Shown in pieces: positions 22,900 to 32,300 of a DNA stretch of 64,000 bases (position 1 is the first letter of the stretch; each line of letters starts with the position of its first letter). The notes below the pieces were generated by a model, which saw nothing but the letters and a program-made list of their open reading frames with translations, ran no database searches and was not told the DNA's origin. The DNA comes from Pristionchus mayeri (lineage: Eukaryota; Nematoda; Chromadorea; Rhabditida; Neodiplogasteridae): contig BTRK01000003.1 in the NCBI GenBank assembly GCA_036245805.1, forward strand, positions 15,106,464-15,170,463, written 5' to 3'. The position numbers and the translations under genes were made by a program.

Positions 22900-25800
22900 C
22901 CTTGAGGTAAATTGAATCGAGGTCGGAGAAGTGCGAAGTCACGCATCAAGTATACGTGAATTAGACGGCTTGTTGTTGACCTACAATATGAATATCGATA
23001 TTTGCTCTTTCTGACAAAAGCAAGGGTACCTTTGAATATTCGGTCGAAGGCTCAGTCCTGTCAAGATGAAGACAGTAAACGAGCAATTCCTGAGAAAATT
23101 GTCACCTTTTGACTATTTTTTGTTGTTGTTGATGTGAAACTTGATCGATTTCCATTGTAAAATTGTGAAATGAACATTTTAAAACTATAAAAGTACCACA
23201 ATAGAGCAGGCTGCGAAGAATAGTACGTAGGTGGGAATGGTAACGAGAAAGAGGGCGGGGAAGAATGTGAGCGAAGCTACAATATCTGCAATGAACGGTC
23301 GGATTCGTGGCCGAGTGGAGTGACAAGGAGACGTCGCAGAATGTCCATGGAGTTTCATAACGAGAACTGGCGTGTTCGCAAAATGAGACAATTCTAAGAA
23401 CTTGCGTTGTTTTCAAATTTGCTAAACGATCTAATGAAGGTCTAGGTGGTGGTTGAGTATTGGGAAGTAGCCTTACAATTAGACATGTTATTTTTTAGTG
23501 TTCACAACTATGAGCCCAGACTTCTACATGAGCGTTTAGCAAAGAATACAGAGAATCTCAGAAAAGTTGAAAACCTTTCGTAATCCATCCTGCCATAACC
23601 GGGACGATTTCAAGGTTGCCAGCAAAAATCGTGAAGTAATAAAAGCTGCAATTCTTGCTCATTAAAACAAGTTATTTTGAAGAACCATGTTTCGCCTTGA
23701 ACAAACAACACAAAGCGGTCATGCATTTTCAACTTGTTACACTCACTGCATTAGGGCTTCGTACATATTCTTCCCCAACAATCTTCTGTGAAGAAATGCC
23801 GCCCCCGAAAGCTTCTGGAAATGATTATACTGAGTTTGTCATTTGCACATTATTATTCTTGCGCACAATTTCAAAGAATTTTGTGCTATAATGTTACAAT
23901 TCGGGAAATAATTTCTTCATTCTGGAGACTCTCTCACAAGTTGAGCCGCAACTCAACCAGTTGTGAAAGTTTTGAAACTGGAGGGAAACAGGACCCGACA
24001 CCCTCCCTCCTTAATTTCACTCACATCAGTCTCTTTCTTCTTTTCCTGTCTCAGCACTCGAGCCTCCAAAATGCACCAAACGGCGAAGATCTGCGAAAAA
24101 TTCAATTAAAACAATGAATTGTTTACGCTCGAAGAGAACAGGTTAGGTACACACGGGTGGTTTTGAATTACCGAACAAACAATTCGTGTTACCTTTTAGA
24201 TGGATGGTCTGACATCATTGTGTGAAAAATAATATTTAGTGATCTAGAGTTATTTTCTATATTTCTTTCTTTCTTTCTTTCTTTCTTTAAACTAGTACCA
24301 AAACACTCACAGGGCCGAGGATAAAGAGCAGCTTCAGTCCCTGGAAGCATGCGGAATCGACTTCGGTCGCTAGTTGGTTATCGCGGGACCACTGAGTATC
24401 GTTCGAATTGCCTAGAAACGTATTAAGCTCTGAGCGTGCTTTGTTCTCACGGCCCAATTCACCGTTCAGTTGATACTGAGGTTATATGCTACCTAAGAGT
24501 CAGACTAGACGCCAGTTTTGTATGCACGAGGCAGGGGATTTTACTTTTATCAAGTGTTGCACTACAAGCATGTCTTAGCCCATTGGTGTGTGTTTTCTGA
24601 GTGCTCGAGTGGAGTTCCTAGATATCATTCTCCTTTGACAGCACGTTAGATTATGAAAAAAATGTCTTTACCTAGTTTGGATTGATTGAAAAATATTTCT
24701 TGCCCATAGAACAGCGTCATCAGTGCACTTTTCATTGTGATGCCAAAAAGCCAGCTGAAAACAGTGTTTTTAAATTTCATCGAGAATCTTGATGATACGC
24801 CAAATAATAATAAGATAAATATAGTAACATCGAACGGATCCCTACCATGAGAAGCATAGTCAGATTATTTCATTTGTAAATTTAAATTGATTTCATAGCT
24901 ATGCAATTTAATCAGGAGCAACCGTCAAACTATCTTCATTCTACACGCTCTCTTACCGGTCGGATAATACGAGAGAGCACACTATATCGAGAGAGTCAGA
25001 CGATTGCTCGAAATCTGCTAAGATATTGGACCCTAAGACTCGATACGAGATAGCGACCACGGAACTTACAATTGAAAGACGCGCCAGAAGCACGCGAACA
25101 TAACCGCCGCATTCTCATGCGCCGGGGGAACTGCAATAAAGAACGAATTCTCAATTAACTAATTAATTAATGATTTAATAATTAGATCGCATAATGATGA
25201 TCCGATTCGGCAACACTCCAAACTCACTCACATTGATCGCTCGAACATTGAACGAAAAATGAGGAGAGATCTACTAATCTTTCCAAATTCATTTTCAATG
25301 CACTCACAAAATATGTTGGAATATGCAGAAGATACGGATTCCATCCATTTAATGTAGGCTTCCCGCCCACACAGGTACTGAAATTGCATAGTAATTCTTC
25401 ATGAATTTTCGAATTTTATGGTTTAGTTTTCCAAAAAATCGAGGATAAAATTGGAGATCGATCCATTCTGTAATCTCTAGTCAATACTTGCACTGATTAT
25501 GAGGGAAAACGATTTTTTTTGTTTCCATTTTTTGATACCAAAAATTTCTATAGTACTCACCATCAGTAGCGCAACCAAGCCCAGGATGAGAAGTACGTAA
25601 GCGAATCTTGACTCGGAGCCTCCAATAGCGCGTCGAAGTGCTGAAATGCATGTTGGAGGGGTTCCCACGTGGTATTCTACGTGTAATGCGAATATAATTC
25701 GCTTAGAGAGTCATTAGCGAGAATATATGCACAGCGTGCCAAACAGACAATTTTCTTTGTTTGGCGCGGCGCTTGGTCGATAGTGAAACATAACATTTTT

Positions 25801-27258
25801 AGCGGAAATGAGCAATCGAAGTTTGTACCAAAATATATGAAAGATCCATCATAACTTAGCTTCAAGAATTAAATATTTATTTCACATTACAGATCGTACG
25901 ATAATAACCAAGGTGCCTCCGTATCATTTTCAATAATTTTCGTTAATTTTAAAATTTGTTGTATGCATTTTTCCGCGCACAAATCGAAAAAGTTGAGAGC
26001 TCTCAGCAATAGGAACTGCCACATATGTTGAACCTTTTCATATCTACGTGACGAGCTCTACAAGTTGTAGCAATTAGAATTTTTCGAAAATGATGAAATA
26101 TTTTGAGAAATTCTCAAAATAAGGCTTAAATCGCAAGTTTCCCAAAATATTTCATCATTTTCGAAAAATTCTAACTGCTACAACTTCTAGAGGTCGTCGC
26201 GGAGATATAAAAAGGTTATGCAGATGTGGCAGTTCATATTGCTGAGAGTTGTCAACTTTTTCGATCTGTGTGCGAAAATAGGAAAAATGCATGCAACAAT
26301 TTTAAAATTTAACAAACGCTTTCAATAATGATAGATAAGCACCTTGGTTGATATACTAAGATCTCAAATGTGTTAGAAATACATCTAATCTATTTTTTAA
26401 AACTATGTTATGATATATCTTTCATGTATTTTGTTTCAAATTTTCATCGCTCATTTCCGCCAAAAATGTTATGTTTCACGATCGACCAAGCGCCGCGCCA
26501 AACAAACGTTGACACGCTGTGATATGTTCTGCACTCCAACTTCGTTCGCTCACCGCTATAGAATACCGCGAATTCTTCCATTATCAACATGCTGCCATCT
26601 TTACATTTTTAAAGTTGTACCTGTGAATAGAATGACGAAGATGATCAAGCAGGCGAGAAGGGCCGCAAAGAGGAGAAAGGTGCTGATGAACGCCCTGTGA
26701 TGGTGTCAAATGAGCACTAGGTCGGAGGAGAACTATGACGTCATGCCCTTGATATATGAAAAGTGGCATGACGTCATAGTTTTAATTCGAATTAGTGCCG
26801 TTAAATGAACTAGAACTGGTTACTGTAATAAGAAAAATTATATCGTACTGATTTGTTCGAGCCAAAGCAAAAAAATAGGTTACAAGAAACACTCACTTGA
26901 AAAAGTTCTTGAATGTAAACTGTGAGCAGTACGTCTCCGGTTCGTTCGTAGATTTCTATAATATTTCGTTGTCAATTCGCGATTTGTTGCTATGTTATCT
27001 CAAATTCATACCAAGAGATGTGTGTAATCAAAGACATAACCCTTAGCTAACTGTACCCATTGTCCTTCTCTAGTATTTACTCCCAAACGCACTTCCAAGA
27101 TCTGACCTAAACACACGGGGAAAAGAACTATATTTAATTGACGCAATTGAAGGGTATGATTTGATGGTGATCATTCATCCTAGGACCATTAAAGCTGATC
27201 TAACCTCTTCATTCTGACATTTTCCCTCCTTCTTTGTTGTGGCAAGAGGTGTCACCAT
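22900..27258 (-). CDS. Unrecognised multi-pass membrane protein, paralogue B
   Basis: Exons: 27258-27205 (MVTPLATTKKEGKCQNEE), about 27106-27012, 26955-26897 (STNEPETYCSQFTFKNFF), 26694-26621 (FLLFAALLACLIIFVILF), 25640-25561 (SRFAYVLLILGLVALLM), 25377-25308 (YLCGREAYIKWMESV), 25130-25070 (VMFACFWRVFQL), 24754-24672 (ALMTLFYGQEIFFNQSK), 24411-24311 (NSNDTQWSRDNQL; KLLFILGP), 24090-24025 (VLRQEKKKETD), 23645-23575 (YYFTIFAG; VMAGWITK), 23285-23197 (ASLTFFPALFLVTIPTYVLF), 23089-23030 (ELLVYCLHLDR), then an unresolved tail near 22.9 kb. Exon sizes match paralogue C repeatedly (54, 59, 74, 80, 61, 101, 71 and 60 bases). Hydrophobic exons imply a membrane protein. The junction from exon 1 to exon 2 does not keep the open frame, so the N-terminal model is incomplete. 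The introns hold a foldback element and a palindromic mini-element. Confidence 0.68.
24262..24288. repeat. TTTC microsatellite
   Basis: About seven tandem TTTC units in an intron of paralogue B. Confidence 0.9.
25731..26520. repeat. Foldback element in paralogue B
   Basis: The left end ACAGCGTGCCAAACA and the right end complement (GTTGACACGCTGT) enclose arms of about 390 bases. Within them CGGCGCTTGGTCGATAGTGA pairs with TCACGATCGACCAAGCGCCG, and TTTTTCGAAAATGATGAAAT pairs with ATTTCATCATTTTCGAAAAA. It is non-coding and lies between two transmembrane exons. Confidence 0.88.
26714..26799. repeat. Short palindromic element with two TGACGTCA cores (copy 3)
   Basis: The best preserved copy: GCACTAGGTCGGAGGAG, AACTATGACGTCATGCC, TTGATATATGAAA, GGCATGACGTCATAGTT, and finally AATTAGTGCC. 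The inner arms are exact complements and each contains a full TGACGTCA palindrome (the CRE/ATF-type sequence). It is in an intron of paralogue B. Confidence 0.75.
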
Positions 27259-27268
27259 GCTGAAATTT
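27259..27268 (-). promoter_or_regulatory. Candidate spliced-leader acceptor before paralogue B
   Basis: Read on the minus strand the bases before the start codon are AAATTTCAGC then ATG. TTTCAG one base before an ATG is the usual form of a nematode trans-splice acceptor. Paralogue C has the same arrangement at 35018-35027. Confidence 0.5.
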
Positions 27269-28012
27269 AACAATCGAGTACTTTAACGACATCTTAAACA
27301 CATTGAATTTATGGATAATGTTCACGGCGGAGTTCGCTTTAGTGGGCAGTTAAAGGTAGACTAAATGAGGGGTCTAGAATATTAGATGTGTTGATATGAT
27401 AGTACACGCATTCTTCTCCAACGAGAATAATGTGGTAAGAATATGGCGGGTAATGTATCAAGCGCAGCGTAACAATTCAATACATCGCACAATCACGACT
27501 AACCTCACATACATATCCCTTTTAGTGCCTAAAAAGGAAATTTCATAATTCATAGATACATAATATATAAATCGAGGTATGTTGCCTGACACCAGCGACC
27601 TACATCAGCGAAATACTATGACCAGAACAAGATAATTTCACAATTATTAAAGGCGCATCATGTTTGCGATTAGACGATGGGTTGGCGCAATAATTGAGTA
27701 GAGAGTTGAAAAGAAAGCGAGAGGGAGAGGAAGGGGAAGAGAGAGGGGGGCAGGGAAGGGAATATGCTTGCACATTGGAGAAAGCAGCTCTCGGGAGCAA
27801 CTATTGACAATTAATTAAAATAATTATAACAGTGATACAGAGCATATTTGCGACAAAAAAAGAAAATTTATATGTGCATGAGATACGAACAAATTATGCT
27901 AAATGCACGGACGGATGGAAGAGCAACAAACCTAATTCGATGGTGTGCGGTGTGCTTCTGCCGAGCGTGTGCTCTCTCATTCTGCTATTTGAAGTGCCTT
28001 TTCAGGCTCTGG
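27269..28012. other. 5' flank of paralogue B, no gene seen
   Basis: A purine-rich block (GAGAGGGAGAGGAAGGGGAA, about 27715-27740) and a GTGTGCGGTGTGCTTCTGCC block (about 27940-28010) are shared with the 5' flank of paralogue A near 19.3-19.57 kb and weakly with that of paralogue C near 35.15 kb. This suggests whole units, including promoter regions, were duplicated. No splice-bounded coding exon was recognised. Confidence 0.45.
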
Positions 28013-29234
28013 GGTGGTATTCTTCTTCCAATTTCGGCCGAGCCGAAAATAATTTCGGCGCGCCCAAATCATTTTCGGCCCACTGCTCACCTGCGGAGCG
28101 GCGGCCGAAAATAATTCGGCCAGGCCGAAATCCAAAATTGATTGATTGATTTCCGAATTTTACGTTGAAATTTTCGGCGATCAATTTTGATGGCCGAAAA
28201 TAATTGGGCTAGAACAAAGGAATTTGATGAATTTTCGGATTGAATTCGGACTAATTTCGGAGTGAATTCGGCTAGAACTTTTTAACTTTTTAGAATCCTT
28301 TTCCATATAGAAAGTCCCAAATTATAAAGATGATACTATAATGGCTGTCATTGTCAGTAATATTTGTATCTATGAACAAGCAGGATGATAATTGAAAATT
28401 ACGGCGTTCACCTTAATAACTCTCTAGACCATATAAAGGAAAAAAACAAGTGGGTTGCACACACATGCTTCTTCCATCATGTATCTACAAGTCACTTTTT
28501 GGATCTTGCAATATTTTTAAACCAATGTAAATCGGGAATATAATTGCCTCATATTTCCAAAACACTCTCTGGTAGGAAACGTATAAAATCCAAATTCCAA
28601 ATATTCACGAACTTTGTCAATGCACATTTCCTTGAAATTAGAAATTATTGGACAATTAGGGGCATTTGGTAGTTTGGAAAGATATAATTGAACATGTATA
28701 TATCGTCAAAATCTTTCAGAATTAGAAACTACTTGAACTCTTTCCAAGAGCCTGTCGTGACATGAACAATACGGAAAAAATGAAAATGTCATTGCATATT
28801 GAGTGATTAGTGTTATTGTGTGAGCTATCATGCAAGCGAGATGGAAAATTATCAGTATATTTTTGAAGTAATTCATCGCTCATTTCGTATGTGTATCATT
28901 GGAAACATGAATAAACGTAAACAAAACAAAAACAAAATACTAAAGATGAAATATGAAAAATAGCAAAAAAATATGCATGCGGTCGGGGGACGAACCAACA
29001 ACGTCCGGGCAACGTCTAATCTCACTACCATTGAACCACTGAGGCGGTTGTCAACGGACAGTTCGAAATGAATGATGACAACTTGTAATGTGCTTTGATG
29101 AATCACTCGACCGATCGAGAGGAGATAGAGGTTTAACAATGAACAGGCCAATTAAAAATTTTGGGCGCCTCGCCGAAATTTTTGGCAGGCAAAATTTTTC
29201 GGCTTGGCCGAAATTGGAAGAAGAATACCACACC
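28013..29234. repeat. Foldback element carrying a tRNA-like sequence
   Basis: The left end GTGGTATTCTTCTTCCAATT and the right end (AATTGGAAGAAGAATACCAC) are exact complements. Further in, both ends are full of TTCGGCC/GGCCGAA. It interrupts the CAGGCTCTGG block of the paralogue B 5' flank, with CTGG on both sides as a possible short target duplication. The interior is mostly AT-rich and non-coding except for the tRNA-like stretch. Confidence 0.8.
28976..29045 (-). pseudogene. tRNA-Gly-like sequence (tRNA pseudogene or SINE head)
   Basis: On the minus strand it reads GCCTCAGTGGTTCAATGGTA (A-box-like, as in tRNA-Gly), a middle part with TTGCCCG, and GGTTCGTCCCCCGACCGC (B-box-like GGTTCG). The acceptor ends pair poorly and the anticodon stem is weak, so a functional tRNA is unlikely. 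It lies inside a foldback element. A GCC anticodon would mean Gly. Confidence 0.45.
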
Positions 29235-29399
29235 TGGATCCCAATAAAGCTGAGCGAGAATCCTATCCCATGTTTCGCTCAATCGTTTTCGGTTTAATTT
29301 TATTTATCAATTGTTAAGCACCATGAAATAATCAAAAATTGAAAGACGAAATTAAATATTGGATTTTACAAAAAGTGGCGAATGGACTGGTTTATTAAT

Positions 29400-32300
29400 T
29401 GAGATAAAGTTGTATTGAGATCGAAGCAGTGTCAGCTCATGGATTAAGATGAAGTGACGTAGTCGTATTATTGTTTACCTAAATTAAAATTGCAAAAAAA
29501 TATAATTGATGTGTTTGGCACCTTTGAATCAACTGCGAATGCACTAGTTCTACCACGATGCAGCCAGCAAACGAGCAATTCCTGGAAATATTTCCAACTG
29601 TTTTCCTTTATTTGATATTTGTTGTTGGGAAACTTCTTTGCGCTACTAAAAAGTAAGTACCACAACGTAGCAGGCAGCTAAGAACAGCAAGTAGGAGGGA
29701 AGGGTGATGAGGAAGAAAGTAGGGAAGAAGGAGAGTGATGACAGGAAGTCTGCAATGAAAGCTTCTTCGAAATCGGCAATGATCTCTAGCGAGCGTGGGT
29801 AAAAGCCATAAATTTTAGCAATTTTTAAATACAAATTTGACTTAGAAATTTTTATAGAAATTTATGACTGTAAAAAAAACCTTTAGTAATCCATCCAGAT
29901 AGAACCGGAAAGATGGCAACACCCTCATCCAGAATCATGAAATACCACCAACTGAAAAAAAGTTTCATATTCATCCAAGAAAATCACTACGTATTAGGGT
30001 TCCGGGATTGGGCGTAATTGGGCATCTTATGAAACAAATCAAAAATTGATTTCAAAATATGCCCAATTACGCCCAATTCCGGAACCCTACTACGTATCTC
30101 AAATGTATTTTCAACGGATTTATTAAGACACCGCGCTCACTTGGTATAGGCTCCTGAAAAGTTTCCCCAGACCTTTAGGAGAAACGACTCCACCCCATAT
30201 AACTTCTGAAATTAAAATGTTAAAGCAACTCAGTTTCGCATTTTCTACAATAATGTTCCTGATCGTGTCCACATTATGTTATCACAGGGCTCGAAAAAAT
30301 ATGATTGCAAAGCTGTTTTCTCCAAAAAAAAATTGAATTCCAGCACTTCCTCTTGTTCTTAAAGAGACCCTGACACTCTGCTAACTAATGATTACTCGAA
30401 TAATTTTAGGGATATGAATGCGAAATGTTCGTCTCTTATTGTTGGGAGGAGTAACGCTATGGTAATGGAAGAGTTGAATGTGTAATTTTGTCAACAATCG
30501 TCCTTTAAAGGAGGAGTAAAGTCAGACGGGCGCCCGGTTGAAATATGTTTCAATTAGGAACAGAACTCTCTTCAAGGCGCTTGCTCTCTCGCTCGGTGCC
30601 TGAGCTTTCCCTGATTTGGCTCCCAGTTAACTACCGATAGCTCTCTTCGGAATGGAGATATCAATAGGAAAAAAAAATATGAAAGTTTCGGAGCGTCTAA
30701 TCGTTGGGAAGATCTAGGCCGTGCATATGGAAGTTTCAAAAATGGAATTTTGCCTTTACTCATCCTTTAATTTAACACAGGGCCCAAATACCAATGTACC
30801 TCGTTATTTCTTTATCACTCATTACCATTATTAATTTCACTCACAACAGTCTGAGTCTTCCTTCTGCGAATCTTCTCTCGAGTATCCACAATGCTGGCGG
30901 AAATTATTACCTTAGTGAATTCATTAAAAACATAATTATCATTATTAATTTATCCTTGCCCGGGGAGAGATGAGGACATTGAGATGTGAAATAAATTAGA
31001 GGGAAAACAAAGGTTGGATTTGCTTATCGAAGGATGGTTGTGGGAGATTGAATTAAAAGCCACTCACAAATAACATGAGCAAGCTTTGCTTGTAGCAGAA
31101 GAAGCATGTTACGGAGAGCTCGTTGGCTAATTTATATACGCAGAACCACTGAGTATCATTCGAAATACCTGAAATAGACTTTGAAACATGGGCCACGTTC
31201 GATTCATTTGTTCACTCTCTGTTGAACAATTTTAGTTGATTCCTCCTCAGGAAAGGCTAAGTCCGAAAAGCTGTAAACTTTTCTATGACACTTCCTCATC
31301 CACTTTGCAACTTTGGCAATTTGGCTAGTTTTGAGTAGATTGGATGATAGCTCCTGCCCGTAGATCAACGTCATCAGCGCCCATTTTATCGAGTAAAAGA
31401 ATATTGAGCTGTAATTTTTTATATATCTTATTGAATATCGTTCTCTTAGTAATGTATTCTGATACAGCTAACCAATTTCATTACAAGTTTAGCTAATTTT
31501 GGAAAGAGATATATAAAACTTACAAGTGAAATAGGAGCCACATGCTGGTGGCTATTGCTGTCGTGTCCTCGCGCAATAAGGGAACTGGAATTTATTAAAG
31601 AAGAAGTAACAATAAGGAATCCTATGGAATCCCAAAATGAAGATATTTCGCTCATAATGGGAGAACGTAGCGAAGTTACACCGAAAAAGAAGATGTGGTA
31701 GCCAAAATAGACCCCCCCCCCCCCCCCCCCCCGAGAATATTCATTTCAGATTTCCACAGGGTGAGAAAATCAACTGAGAAAAAACTGGGCACGGGTTCTA
31801 TTTTAGGTATCTTACAACTATCTTGTATGTTAGTCCTACACCTTCCACACTACGCCACAACCTCGGTAGGAACGGTCCTCCGAGATAAGGGTAAAGATAG
31901 ATGCGCGCGTTGCGAATAACTTGCCATTGAAAAATGTTATCGATCATTTAAAGAAAACAAGGCCTCATCAGCAAAATCTGACAGCAAGTTTGAGCATCCC
32001 AATGGATGCGTGACTCATGGTAACACATAAAAAGATTCCAGAAACCCCATGGACACTCGGTGGCCTATCGTTGCTAGTAAGGTTATCATCCGGCGGTGAT
32101 AATCAGATCAAATCGACTAATGGACCTCGTTTGCACCATTTGAATCGACACAAAGTATATCAAGCGCTATTGCGATATAATGAGAGACAGATCTGACCAA
32201 TCGATTACTTCCTTAGTAGATTAACGGTATTTACTTCCTGTACGATTCTTTGCATGAGTTCGTTCTCTTCTCTTTATGCGATCGCTCCTCTCTCTCGTAG

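Noticed and set aside
28976..29045. Functional tRNA-Gly
   Set aside because: Acceptor and anticodon stems pair poorly and it lies inside a repeat, so it is listed only as a tRNA-like pseudogene.
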